A DNA stretch of 64,000 bases from [Phialemoniopsis] sp. UDSM-2020 (Eukaryota; Ascomycota; Sordariomycetes; Thyridiales; Thyridiaceae): contig JAEILZ010000002.1 in the NCBI GenBank assembly GCA_018873225.1, positions 3,162,001 through 3,226,000 on the forward strand. Direction: 5' to 3'. Made by a program: the position numbers and the translations under genes. Below the pieces are notes generated by a model. The model was not told the origin of the DNA. It was given only the letters and a program-made list of their open reading frames with translations, and ran no database searches. The first letter of the stretch is position 1, and every line of letters starts with the position of its first letter. Of the stretch, positions 21,502 to 33,440 are shown piece by piece.

Positions 21502-21761
21502 ATATTAAGTTGAATGTGAATGGGTGTTGATGATTCAAGTCAGTCCCTTCACGAGTTTGGTTACCTCAAGAGAGATTACGATATTCATGAGATCATGCAT
21601 TACTGTTTGTTATCAGATAATCGTGAATATGGTCTATGACCTCCGTTGTCTTGGCTTGCCTTCATTTGGGTGCCAGTGTCTCGCCTGCCGTAATGTCTAT
21701 GCTGTTTTCCCCTTCGCTGTTGATCATACATTATGCGTCTCGCCGGTTCCAAGTAAGACTG

Positions 21762-23064
21762 CTACTCTTCCTTCTCCTCAGGTTTCCTCGCCACCATCAA
21801 GAACATGGGCGTGAACAGTCGCTGCTTGGCGCCCTCCACCAGCGCGCCCGCCGCCTCGAGCAAGCTGTCACCCGTCTTCTTGGTGCCCGGCGGCGCCAGC
21901 CCGACCGTCTCGAGCACACGCATGAAGTTGTGGAAGAAGGTGCCGCCGAGCTTGGTCATGCGGATCGTCATGATCATGTCCGAGATGGACGAGGCGTGCC
22001 GCCACCCACTGCCGTCGAGTGGCCAGTACCAAGGGATCGAGTCCTCCGGGCGAATGGCCAGGTCCTCGTGCTCGAGCAGCTCGAGACCAGCCTCCTTGAT
22101 GGCCGCCAGCGCGACGTCGGCTTTCACCATGTTGGCGATGCCGTCGCCCTGCTCGATGGCGAGGCGGATCTTGCGGTGCTCGAGGTTGTCGTTGTCGTAG
22201 TTGTCCGTCATGACCCACTCGTACACGCCAAACACGCCGCCGGGCTTGAGCACGCGGCGGATCTCGGAGTAGACGCCCGCCAGGCTCGGCGCGTGCACCG
22301 TGGCCTCGATGGCGTAGACGGCGTCAAAGGTGTCGTCCTCGAAGGGCAGCTCCATGAAGTCGCCCTGCACGAACTGCAGGAAATCCGAGAGGCCCTCCTT
22401 GGCGGCGTAGTGCGTCGCGCGCTGCACCTGGTACTCGTTGATGGTGATGCCCGTGATGTAGGCGCCGGTGAACTTTGTGATCTCTCTCGCGGGGCCGCCG
22501 ACGCCGCAGCCGACGTCGAGGACCTTCATGCCCTTCGTGATGCCGATGCTGTGGGCGAGGTAGTGCTCGTGGCGGGCGATGGCCTGCCGGAAGGGCTCGC
22601 CGTAGGCGAAGCGGCAGAAGTGGAAGCTCGAGCCCCAGCCGTACTCGTAGAAGTCGGTCGCCAGGTTGTAGTATCTATCGTGAGGAAGAAGATGGTTGGT
22701 TTCTTTCGTTCTGATGTGGGACTGTGAAACTCAGGGGCGGAGAGCAACTTACTGTCTTGTTATTGAAGCGTACTCATCTTTGCGTGCCTAATTCAGCGAA
22801 GAGTCTCGTCAGTATTCGTGTTGTTGTATTGAGGCTCGCGCTGCTTACATCTCGGATCTCCTTGGTCTCGTCTTTGGCAGCCTTGTTATCCCAGTGGCGG
22901 AAGTAATCTGCTGATGCCGCCTTTTGTGCCTCCTTGTCCTTGCCTAGCATGGCCGTGAAGCCAACTTTGCCCTCGGAGGTCTTCTTGTGCATGATTTGCT
23001 CGAAGGTCATGTCCTTGGCCAGCAAGACGCTGGTCTCCTTGGAGAGTTCTGGTTGGGACGCCAT
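21762..23064 (-). CDS. ERG6: Sterol 24-C-methyltransferase
   Basis: Three exons (23064-22849, 22787-22753, 22674-21762) give 387 residues, the usual size. The enzyme transfers a methyl group from S-adenosylmethionine to C-24 of the sterol side chain in ergosterol synthesis, at the ER or lipid droplets. Family marks are [16 protein letters not shown] (built across the second intron), [12 protein letters not shown], the SAM motif [37 protein letters not shown], and a C-terminal [12 protein letters not shown]. The middle exon is only 35 nt. Filamentous fungi often carry more than one copy, so this could be a paralogue rather than the main enzyme. Confidence 0.93.
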
Positions 23065-24847
23065 GTTGATTCGCGTTTTGGGTAGAAACTACGTCGACAA
23101 CTTGAAGGGTAGAGAATAGTAATACGTAGAGTAGGGCAGATGACACTTCCAGCGAGATCATACCAGAATGGGCAGGAATTGCAGAGTATTTATACTGGCG
23201 CGCTACTGAGGCTGTCTCGTAGTCGTGTTCGGCAACAGTTCAAGATGCACTAAATGCGGGAACGAATACGCTTCAACTCTCTAGCCATCAGACCCGAATA
23301 CGAGTCAAACATGATTGGCTCAACCACCAAAAAAGACTACAGCAACTCCTTCCAGGACTTGATAAAAAGCCAGAATTCTTCTTATTTGCCACCTGCAGGC
23401 TGTTCCTTGTCGCTCATTGCCGAACTTTTCTCTCGGGAGAGCCCCGATCCTGAAGATGGCCAGCCGTGCGTCCGTCTCGCGAAGCCCGCCTGCCTTGAGC
23501 TGCGCCGAGAAAAGTCCCCCCTTGCCTGGGCGCTTGACAAAGTTAGTCTTGTCCTATTCTTGTGGGAGACTGCCAATGCACGAACATATCTGTTGGTCTT
23601 CCACGAGTCCGGCCCTTACTCGGGTTTCTGACTCCGACAGAATCCCCCACGACAGCGCCATACCACGAAAGCAGGAGAGAAAATCCAAAGCTACTCGTAA
23701 TTGTCGACACACCTTTCCAGCTCAGCGGCAGTAACGCGCCATGTAAGAGAGACATGGATCATTGCTATTGCTTTTCATGCCTCCCTTCCTAGATAAATGT
23801 TGCCAGACGAACCCAAGGTCTTTCCACCAAGTCCTTCGAGATTCTTCAAGCCAGTCATGAGTAGACTAGTGGGGATCTCAATATGAAAAGCAAGTCAACA
23901 TAGATGCTGTCTACTGTATTCTTCTGATCTAAGAGGTAAGTGTGACTCGTGAGTGGGTGATCTCCAAGTTATGTGAGTGAAAAGACTTCTCGGGGAGGTG
24001 AAGACCCTCACACAAGATTATTTTCTCAACATGGCAGATCACAAAGACCGACGAGCACAACGCTTGGGTGAACTACTCGAGTAATCGAAATTACATGATC
24101 ATAATTTTGTTCGTGCCTCTCACTTGCATAGCACTTGAGGTAGATGCGAGTCTAGCTAAAAGATGTCCTGTCGGCCGATGCCCGATAAGAGCCTTGGAGG
24201 GCTGGAGCACAACCCTGAAGTTCCAGGCTGCTGGAGCCCTAGAGTGGAGGCGTGGGACCGCTGTAGTGGTAACAACGTGCCTAAAGCTTGCGTTTTCCAA
24301 ATCAAATGATTTCAGGCTGGTTATCGCCGACGGATTTTAGTCACCAAGCACTTGAATAATGGGTCCCCCCCCCGCGAATGCCCTTCGTTATTGGACGAAA
24401 ACTAAAATTGGGGGTCAAACATTTTCAAAACTCCGAAGACTGCTGGCGGCTTTACCTGCGATCGACGCCGGTGCAAGAAGTAAGACGATGAAATCAATCC
24501 GCATGAAGAAGCGCTACTTACCAAGTCTGATTGGTATTACCCGCCTACAGGTGGTGTAACACAGCGTCTCGAGAGCCCGTGCACCCTCCATACTGCCTAA
24601 AAAACTTATCCCCTTGGTCAATTGGGTCACCAACCTTGATTCGGCGATAACTTCACACAGAAACATGGCCATGATGTCAGTCGTCACGACAATGGACTGC
24701 GAGTTAGAGAGGACGTCTTGGATATAAAAGAATCATGGCCACCTCCCATAGCCTATCTAGAATGAAATCCTCAAACAACTCAATCCTAGCAATTCACAAG
24801 CTTAGCTTCCTTCGCGACGTCAATCCACCAAGATCAAATCATTCATC
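23065..24847. other. Divergent spacer between ERG6 and SDR
   Basis: These 1.8 kb separate two divergent genes. On the ERG6 side there is a TATA box (TATAAATA on the minus strand, 23187-23194) and two CGAATACG copies (23263-23270, 23295-23302). A run of nine C residues lies near 24365. No gene was recognised in the remainder. Confidence 0.5.
23187..23194 (-). promoter_or_regulatory. TATA box of the sterol methyltransferase gene
   Basis: Read on the minus strand the sequence is TATAAATA, 123 bases upstream of the ERG6 start codon, a usual distance for fungal core promoters. It is a match by inspection only. Confidence 0.45.
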
Positions 24848-25774
24848 ATGTCGTCCCCCGTCTGGTTCATCACTGGTGTCTCGAATGGGTTCGGTGAGAT
24901 CCTAGCCCACCGCGCCTTGAAGGCCGGCCACCGCGTCATCGGCACCGTCCGCAACAGGACCAGAGCAGCCAAGGTTGTTGAAGAGCTCGAGTCTCGAGGA
25001 GCCAAGATTGTAGACCTCGACGCCACCGAATCACAACAGGTCATCATAGAGAAGATGAAGTCCGCCGTCCCGATCTACGGCCAGATCGATATTCTCGTCA
25101 ACAATGCAGCATACGCCCTCCTTGGAGTGGTGGAGGCCTTCTCGTAAGTATAGCCCTGTCAATTACACATGAATGCAAGCTGACGACCGTAACCTAGTGA
25201 CGAGGAGGTTGAGCGGCAATTCAAGACCAATGTGTACGGTCCCCTGTACATTATCCAGGGAGTCTTGCCGAGCATGAGGAGCCGCAAGTCGGGCATCATA
25301 GTCAACGTCAGCAGCTTTGCTGGACAGTATGGCGGCCCAGCCGACGGCATCTACGCGTCTACCAAATTCGCCCTCGAAGGCATGACCGAGTCTCTCTGGG
25401 AAGAGACGTCCGAGTTTGGTATCAAGTGGCTGCTGCCAGAGTTTGGTACGTTCCGGACGAACCTCCTTGGCAAGGGTGCGATGGGTCTTCCCGAGAAGGG
25501 CTTGCCTGCGGGTTATGAGGGCTCTAAAGGCGACCAGCACGTCACCATATTCGGCCAATCCGACAGAAAGCAGCTCGGTGACCCGGCCAAGGGAGTGGAG
25601 CGTATGTTCGAGGTCATTACTGGTGCTGGAAAGGCCGCCGGAGTTCTGGACAAGGTGCTTCGATTCCCCATCGGTATGGACGCTGTCGACGTTGTCACCA
25701 ACAAGATCAAGAGCGTCCAGCATGATCTAGACATTGCCAAGGAGTTGGAAGTTGCCAGCAGCACAGCAGCGTGA
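24848..25774 (+). CDS. Short-chain dehydrogenase (17-beta-HSD-like)
   Basis: Two exons (24848-25143, 25198-25774) give 290 residues. It opens directly with the Rossmann motif VWFITGVSNGFGE and has a TVRNR stretch at the end of the second strand, which suggests NADP(H). It also has DIDILVNNAAYAL-type NNA, NVSSFAGQYG with the catalytic Ser, and YASTKFALEGMTESL with the Tyr and Lys. The long C-terminal region after PEFGTFRTN is typical of fungal SDRs annotated as 17-beta-hydroxysteroid dehydrogenase-like. The substrate cannot be told. It is divergent from the sterol methyltransferase, but a functional link is not shown. Confidence 0.88.
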
Positions 25775-26292
25775 TGTGCTGTCCGCAAGGCCGCTATAGG
25801 GAAAGGCCAATCCATGGACAGGTTGGTTATTTAGCCTTTTGATTAGTTATGAATTACCAACCAGGCCCATCACTTGTGTCTGGGGAGAGCAAGGACGAGC
25901 CATATCCAGTGACCGACAGCTCGGCACCTCCCCGAGAGCATCAGAATTGTAGCCAATTGAAAATTTAGCTGGTGTTTAAGAGGAAGCTGCAGGAGGCAAA
26001 TCCCCATGCCCCAATCGTTCTAGAATTCGGTGCTAAGCTGCATGGGTGAATGTGGCACCCTCGGAAGATGGCCGACGGCGCGCAACCAGAATGCCGAGAC
26101 TCGGTCGGCCGCCCGAATCGTGTTTATCGGCCGTCAAACTCCACACGGCCATGACTAAGTGCTTTTTGGCGGGGGACAAGATCTCCTCAAAATGATTCAC
26201 CTTTGCCAGCATCCCATAAAGTGCATCACCAACAACAGAAATACTGTCAGTCTGCGAAAAGAAACATACGGCCACCACTGAATCAAGTCGAG
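25775..26292. other. Intergenic spacer
   Basis: This is the 3' flank of the SDR and the leader of the amidohydrolase gene, both on the plus strand. The upstream in-frame extension of the amidohydrolase to 26203 lacks an ATG. Nothing else was seen. Confidence 0.5.
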
Positions 26293-27597
26293 ATGGCAGA
26301 GTCATTATCACAGCTCGTAGACCGGCATCGGCCGGACCTTGATCCCCTCAAGGAGCTTTACATCCACTTCCACAAGAACCCAGAGCTTTCAAACCAGGAG
26401 GTTGGAACGGCAGCCACAGTTGCCGCAAGGCTAAAAGAGATCGGTCCGGATGACCTAGTAATCAAGACCCAGATTGGCGGACACGGTCTGGCGGCCATCC
26501 TGCGCAATGGCGATGGTCCCACCGTTCTCCTGCGAGCAGACATCGACGCGCTGCCAGTGGAGGAGCGTACTGGCCTAGAGTACGCGAGCACAAAGCGCAT
26601 GATCCATGCTGCGTCAGGAGTCGAGAAGCCCGTGATGCACGCCTGCGGTCACGACATGCACATGGTGTGCTTACTGGGCGCGGCTGCGATACTATTCTCC
26701 TCCCGAGATGCCTGGGCCGGGACACTGGTGCTAGTCTTCCAACCCGCCGAAGAGCGAGGCACAGGAGCCCAAGACATGGTCAACGACGGCCTGTATACTC
26801 GCCACGAGGTTCCCATTCCAGACGTCGCTCTCGGAGCTCATGTCAGGCCGCTCCGTGCTGGCACGATCGGTACCTGTAGGGGCCTCGTCGCCACCAGCGC
26901 CGACAGTCTCAAGGTCACCATCCACGGCAAGAGTTCGCACGCGAGCATGCCGCATACTGCCGTCGACCCGGTCGTCATCTCGGCCACCACGATCCTCAAA
27001 CTACAGACTCTGGTCAGCCGAGAGACCGACCCAGCCGAGTCGAGTGTCGTCACGGTTGCTACGGTGCATGCCGGCGACGCAGAGAACATCATTGCCGACT
27101 CGGCCGTACTGGGACTGGACACGCGCTCTACCACGGTGGCAACGAGGCAGCGCATGCTGGAGCGCATCGAGCAGGTCGTGCGATCCGAGTGCTCGTGCGC
27201 CGGCGTCCCGAGGGATCCAGAGTTTGAGCAGACGCGCGCTTTTCCCCTTACTATCAATGATGAGGCCGTCACTAAGAAGGTGGAGAAGTCCTTCGCTGCA
27301 CATTTCGGCGAGGGGCCCGGCCAATACGACAGTGCTATGCCGAGGCTGAGCTTCAGCGAAGACTTCCCCATATTGGCTACGGCGGTTGGGCGGCCGTACT
27401 GCTTCTTCACCTACGGCTGTGTCGACGAGGCGAAATGGGACAAGGCGGAGAAGGAAGGGACCATTTCTCAGACTATCGCCGCGAATCACTCGTCGTTATT
27501 TGCGCCCGTCATTATGCCGACCCTTCAGACTGGTATGGACGGCTATGCGCTTGGAGCTCTGACATTCTTGAGGAAAGACCAAAGAGCAAGCCAATAA
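26293..27597 (+). CDS. M20-family amidohydrolase (metal-dependent)
   Basis: This is a single exon of 434 residues from ATG 26293, chosen because the frame before it has no ATG. It fits the M20D amidohydrolase/aminoacylase family (HipO, IAA-amino-acid hydrolase type). It starts with LYIHFHKNPELSNQE and LRADIDALPVEE. The metal-binding HACGHDMH follows (Cys118 and His120 among the ligands), then PAEERGTGAQDMV, the lid domain with KSSHASMPH, and a final NHSSLFAP. These enzymes remove acyl groups from amino acids or cleave amide conjugates. The usual LHVWP-type segment reads AHVRPLRAG here. It is probably cytosolic, since no signal peptide is seen. Confidence 0.9.
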   Translation: MAESLSQLVDRHRPDLDPLKELYIHFHKNPELSNQEVGTAATVAARLKEIGPDDLVIKTQIGGHGLAAILRNGDGPTVLLRADIDALPVEERTGLEYASTKRMIHAASGVEKPVMHACGHDMHMVCLLGAAAILFSSRDAWAGTLVLVFQPAEERGTGAQDMVNDGLYTRHEVPIPDVALGAHVRPLRAGTIGTCRGLVATSADSLKVTIHGKSSHASMPHTAVDPVVISATTILKLQTLVSRETDPAESSVVTVATVHAGDAENIIADSAVLGLDTRSTTVATRQRMLERIEQVVRSECSCAGVPRDPEFEQTRAFPLTINDEAVTKKVEKSFAAHFGEGPGQYDSAMPRLSFSEDFPILATAVGRPYCFFTYGCVDEAKWDKAEKEGTISQTIAANHSSLFAPVIMPTLQTGMDGYALGALTFLRKDQRASQ

Positions 27598-27690
27598 AGT
27601 AGGAAATATAGTTGGTAATCAAATTAAAGTAGCTTACAACCTGTGCCATCATTCCGAAACCCCGTAGAGAATACCCTCAGAGCTCGCATA

Positions 27691-30600
27691 CTACTCTTCA
27701 TCCCACATGATCTTCATGGTAACCGGGAAAGGGAACAGCGAGCCCCAGTCCTCTCGCATATACACAAAGAAACCACCGGGGCGAGGCACCTTCTTCAGCT
27801 CTCCCTGCGGGCCGGGAGACCGCCTTACGTTCTTCTTGCGGAAGAGGACGCGGAACATCTCAGTTAAAGCGATCTGGCTCGCATCTTTACCCAGGCAGGC
27901 ATGTGGGCCGACGCCATAGTGAATGTACTCCGACAGTGGACGACGAGGATTCACTGTGTCTGGCTCCGGGAAGTGGTGAGGATCGCGGGCGGCTGAAACC
28001 TATATTCATCGTCGATGTTAGCTCTGGGCATTGCTGGATCTGATCAGTTCCTAGGATACTTACAAAGCTGACAAACACTCTGTCGCCGGCCTTGACTGGC
28101 ACTTCACGGCCATCGTCTTCCACGATCGTGTCGGCAGATGCCACCTCGCGGTACGAGCCGAATGTGCCTGCTAAGCGGATGCCTTCCATCACATAACCTA
28201 GTAGGAGAGCGTCTGTCTCCAGCGAGACGGGCTCACGAGCAACGCGCTCGAGCTCGGGGAGGTATGGTTGACCGGCATCCGAGAGGTAAAAGTCGACGGC
28301 TTGCGCAAACTACCCTATGTGTCAGTATTCTTATCTCAACCCGTGAGCCTCGAAAAGCCCGACTTACCACTTCTGCCTGATTAGGCACCATGGCACCCGC
28401 CGTAGGCAGGACCTGGCTCCACGCGATGTCATAGTTGCTCAAGCCCGACCTGGCCAAGCCCTCAATCATATGGACGCCGTACATAGCCAACGGATCGTCC
28501 TTCTTGGCGGAGCCAGAGAAGAGTCCCCGGACCCCAAAGCGCCTCGTGATCTTGACATTAGTCTCGATCAACTTACCCAGCTGGTCGCAGACCGTCCTGG
28601 TCGCCTGCCGCAGGGGGAACGACTTGACCGGGTCGAGGTCGAAGAAGATGGTCACAAAGATGAGCGCGAGCACCATGTACAGCTCGTGCTCCGCGTAGAT
28701 CCCCTTGGGGTTGTCCTTTGTTTTCAGGGGCAGGTTGAACACGCGCGCCGCAAAGTGCACGTGCGAGATGTTGCCCACGTCGCGGATGATGTCGACCTGC
28801 CGCTTCCCCGCGACGCGGTGGCTGTGCTCCTGCAGCAGCTGCTCCGTGATCTGGGCGTAGAACGCCTTGATGTGCGCGCGCCACTCGTCCTTGTACAGCT
28901 GCGCGCGCATGCACTTGCGCTGCCCGGCGTGGTCGGCCGTGTCGCCCGACAGCATGAAGCGGGCGCCGCCCTTGCCCATCAGGAAGGTGAGTCCCTCGTG
29001 CCACGTCACCTTGTACTTGTCCTGGCTCTCGAGGATGTACTTGGCCGCGCCGTACGAGGTGATGTTGATGCGCGGCGGGATGGGCGTCGGCCGCCCGTAG
29101 TCGAAGAGGTCGGCCCGGCCGATGCTCGCCATGATGCGCTTGTTCTCCGACGGGATGACCATCGGGTAGTGCGCGTAGATCGAATTTTGCTTGAAGTGGT
29201 TCGGGAAGGCCCGGATGAAGAGCTTGTAGAACACGCAGCCGTGGTTGACGCTGCAGTGGCGCGTTAGCACTCTCGTTTGTTCTCGAGAAATGAATGGGCG
29301 GATCAAGGACTTACTTCAAGTCGTACTGCACCTCGTTGTAACCCCAGTTGGTCAGGTTGCGGGAGTTGTAGTCTGTCGTGTAGTGCCTGTCACCTCGCAC
29401 CAGGCACACGGCGTCCGACAGGACGACGCGGGAGATGGTATACGTGGGCGCGATGCCGACACCGGGCACCATGGGCTCCTTAGCCTCCTCCGCGACCATG
29501 CCGGGGTACAGCTCGACAAAGTCGGGGTGCTCGTAGAGGTGCCTGAGCTGGTCGGCCACCTCCGGGTCCGAGTTGATGTCCTCGAAGCGCTCGTACGGCT
29601 GTAGGCCAAAGTGCTTGCGGAACTCGTTCAGACCGGCGACGTTCCACTTGCGCCCCTGGAGGATACCCAGGATCTCCACGGGGCGCATCGCCTGTGGCAC
29701 GTTCTTTGCGCCAAAGGCGCCGGCACAGTCCTCGACGGCGTCGCTGATGCAGTTGACGAGCTCATCGTCGTTGAACTTGCCGTCGGCGCCACGCGCGAAG
29801 CCTCCGAAGACACGGTCGGCTGGATCCTCTGGGATGGACTTCTCAAAGGTGCTGAACCCGTTGATCAGGTCCATGTGGGTGACCTGGTCAGCCGGCTTAC
29901 CAAACAGTTTGCCGTAGAACTCTTGAATCCATTTGTCATCCTTGGCCGAAATACAAGAGTGCCACCGGTAGCACAGATTGAACTCGGCCGAAACTACGTT
30001 GCCGGTACCTCTCTCGGCGCCCTTGGCCGTGTCAGCATCGATACCCATGTCCTGGCGGGGATCAAGCGTCCAGGTAGTATCGCAACGGTTGAGCTAGAAC
30101 CAAGGGTCAGCAGCCAGAATTAGTCAAACTTGCTCATCTACTCACATTCACGATGTTCCGAACATAGTCAACCAGAGTGATGTTGATATAGAGCCCAGAA
30201 GTGACAAGGCGGGCAGTCTGGAACAGGTCGTTGTCGTATTTTTTCCAGGCGGCGTCCGCCTTCTCCTTTTCAAGGGACTTGGACGGAGGCGTGAATCTGC
30301 CACCTTCGTTGATGGCTGCGAGGTTCTCAGCAACATGATTGTGAAATCGGTTGAACATGATCAGAATCACGCTGACACCAGGAGGCATGCCGATCAGCCG
30401 CTTGTCTGCATAGCTGTCTGGCTTGAGCTTGCCGTCCTTGAACGTCCTGATGGTGTCTTGCATCTCCTGGTTGCTGCCGTACAAGGGTGACAGATCCAAG
30501 TAGGATGAGGTCTTAGACTTGCTCATGTCTCTATAGTCTGTCCAGAACAGGTCTTTTGACAGATTAGCATGATACTTTTTACTAGTGATCACATAGTACT

Positions 30601-31465
30601 GACCGTGAATGATGATAGTGGCCCAATACCAAAGGACGCTCGAGACATTGTTGGGGTGCTTTCGGTACTGGCTACGACCCATGATGGCATCGAAGATCAA
30701 GCCCGGGTCGGGGAGAGCTCCTGGTGGCACGACGGAAGGCCTTACAGACCGGGCGTACGTGTTGCCCGCTGCACCCAGCCGAGGGAACATGGTGTTCTAG
30801 ACATGTTAGCCTAAGGAAGTATGGCGGAAAGGTGTACTGCACTCACGTTGTTCGACCCATCAGCCTGGCGATATTGGAAGAATTCGCCCAAATAGTTCAG
30901 GGGAGGATGCTCCAGCGTATACCACAGCTCATTGAGGAAAGTGTTTGTGAGCTGCACGCGCTTGCGCGAGTGAGAAGGTAGTCCTGCAACAAGCTGGATC
31001 ACACGCTCCATGATCATGGTTTTGTCGTCTACGACTGGCCCCTTCATCTTGCTGCTGGCCAGATCAAGAAGGGTTTTGAAATCTTTGCACATGGATTAGA
31101 TGAACGTTTTTGAGACGCAGGTAGTGTCTTCGCCACTTACCCTTCAGCCTCAAGTACTTTAGGTCATTTCGGAGACCTGTTAGCTTCTTCTTCTCGCTAT
31201 ACGTGCCATCGCCATTTTGGGTCGGCAGTGGGCGCTTAGAGGAATGGACAAGCTGCCCGATCTGAGAGAAAGCAGCTGTCACTCCCTTCCTGTTCGCTTT
31301 CGGTGGCTTCCCTCCATTGGCAAGAGGAGGAGCACGGCTCTGGGGTTCGATGCCCGAGGAAGAAGAATCATGAGAGGACAAATTCTCGAGATTCTTTCTC
31401 TCCTCGGAGCCATGGACTCCGTTTGTGCCATTGGTACCATTAGTACCGTTGGTGACTCCTGTCAT
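27691..31465 (-). CDS. Ppo-type fatty acid dioxygenase-P450 fusion (linoleate diol synthase-like)
   Basis: Eight exons (31465-31141, 31082-30847, 30796-30604, 30552-30146, 30093-29315, 29250-28368, 28309-28064, 27999-27691) give 1125 residues. The N-terminal animal-type heme peroxidase domain has the distal His251 (IIIHDLFWTD) and the catalytic Tyr429 with proximal His432 (NLCYRWHSC). It would oxygenate linoleic acid to a hydroperoxide. The C-terminal cytochrome P450-like domain has its heme Cys1058 in GVGPHACLG and an I-helix NQAEV segment. It would isomerise the hydroperoxide to a diol. An intact Cys argues for a PpoA/LDS-type enzyme rather than PpoC, in which the P450 part is inactive. Products (psi factors) regulate sporulation. 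The start has an NGTNGTNGTNG repeat. The exact positional specificity cannot be told. Confidence 0.93.
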
Positions 31466-33440
31466 CTTGACCCGATCTCTGAGCGGGTATAGAGGTTGGT
31501 TCAGGCCAAAGATCGAGATGACGGATGTGGAAGTGAGAGTAGACTCGACAAGTGGAAGGTGAAGGAAGCGAAAGAGGACCTGACGTCTATTCCAGCACAG
31601 AACTCAGATTGGAACATGAAATAGCGGCCAAAGGACCCATCATCGGCCCAAGCACATTGCCGGGCCAAAGCCACGAGCACAGTGTCAGAGAAACACGACC
31701 GAAGTCAGACCCTGGTACCACCAAGACGGTCCAATGCCAGGAGATGCAAATGTAAGTCACCCAGTCCTACGATGTGGGGAAATGTTTCATGGCCAAAGAG
31801 GGTCTTCAGATTGGTGATCTATCACGTTCCGCACTTCTTGATTGGGAGGGACAGCAGTCATCGCCTGCAGCGTGGCATTTGATATTGACGAATCACCCTG
31901 GTCGAACCGAATACAAATGCAAGAAAAGGACAATACGCGAATCAAATTGTGCCTTGTCGATCAGTCCAGCCAGCCTCATTCATGTCTTTGCCATGACTGC
32001 ATGCGGATGTGCTGTTTTGACGACATGAATGCCCGACCCACACCGACAGCGAAGCCCAGAGGCACTGCTCATATCTCGCCTAGAAGTTTCCGTTAAGAGT
32101 TCAAGGAGAACACCACAGCAACAGCTCAGAGCACGCCGAGACTAACTAGTCAGGGTAAGACCCAAAAAATCTTTGCTAATCTGCGAGAAGCCAGATGCTC
32201 CCGGTCGTTGTCAAACTCAATATGAGTAGAGACTCAACTTAGGGAGAAACGCAATTTTTTCTCACCTCCACTCCTCTTCGGGGTCAACCGCGTCCCGCGT
32301 CGGCCAAGGATCGGCCTCAACCAGTTTTTCAACGATCGTCATTGGTGCAGTGAAACATGAAGTCTTGAACAGGAAAGGCTGCTGTGGGTAACATTTCAGC
32401 CCCATGGCGGCCCGTACTCTAGCTGCAAATCCATGCAGTAGCCTCCTGCAAAAGCCGACCAATAATTTGATCATCATTTCCACTTCACCGACGTTCGTAC
32501 CTCAATTGGGAATAGGACTGCCTGCGACGCTTCCCGAGGAAAGCTGAATTGTCCCGTTTGGATAGGAATGCAGTGTGTTGGGGTCCTCTGGGTCCATCCT
32601 GCGGGTCAAGTTCCGCACGTCTCCCTGGCTGTCATGTCACTATCAATTGTTGTACCAGTAGCTGCCGTCCAGTTGCAAACCAGTTACACCAAAGCGGTAG
32701 TTGATTCGCGCTATATCACGGATGGATTGCTGTCCGAAGTAGACACCACCTTGCTCAGCATCATGCTGTCATACTGTCACGAAGTCTGTCAATTCTCATG
32801 CTTGCGCTCGGAGCTTCCCGAACGCAAATGAAGATGCCGGCAGGACCGAGCATACTTTATTCTAACCCGATTCGCTGCAAACCAGGGACGGAAACGTCAA
32901 GTCTGTGCACCCTTGGCCGAGACATGATCGATCGTGGAGATCCAAGACAGCGGCTGCGCGCGACATTGGACGGCAAGGCCTATCAAATGAAGCCCTTACT
33001 AGCCTCTTGCGTTGCGCTATGCTTCCCACAAAGTAGTGGAAAATTAGAAAATGATGAAGTCCCGCTATTAGCGAGACATTGGTGTATTATCATGCAGATG
33101 TTGTGTTCCCTAGCTTCATTGGTCCGGGTCGGGGCTTGGTGATCTGCGACCGCCAAGAGCACAGATGGGATGTAAGTCACAGTGCGAGAGTGCATGTAGC
33201 AAGGGACGAGAGCCCATTCCACTCCAAACCAGCTGGGACGAACATGCATGATCGGCGAAGGTCGGAAACGGAACTCTACGATGGCCATGCCTTCTACGTA
33301 GATGAGTCTGGCTTCCCCCTTAACCACAAAATCAGCTTTGATCCACAGCTGCTGGAAGCCTGTGACGCATGGCCGTGTATTTCAATGGCCAAGATCACAT
33401 AAGCTAACTCATTGAAACTTGATCATTCTACGACGTCGCT
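31466..33440. other. Divergent spacer between Ppo and DUF2235 genes
   Basis: About 2 kb without a supported gene. Short open frames overlap on both strands but lack protein character. The two flanking genes are transcribed away from each other, so both promoters are here. Confidence 0.5.

Noticed and set aside
21636..22727. 363-codon antisense frame over the sterol methyltransferase
   Set aside because: It mirrors GC-rich codons of ERG6 and has an Arg/Asp/Val-rich shadow composition.
28470..29267. 265-codon antisense frame over the Ppo gene
   Set aside because: Shadow frame; the sense strand carries clear P450-domain sequence with consistent splice sites.
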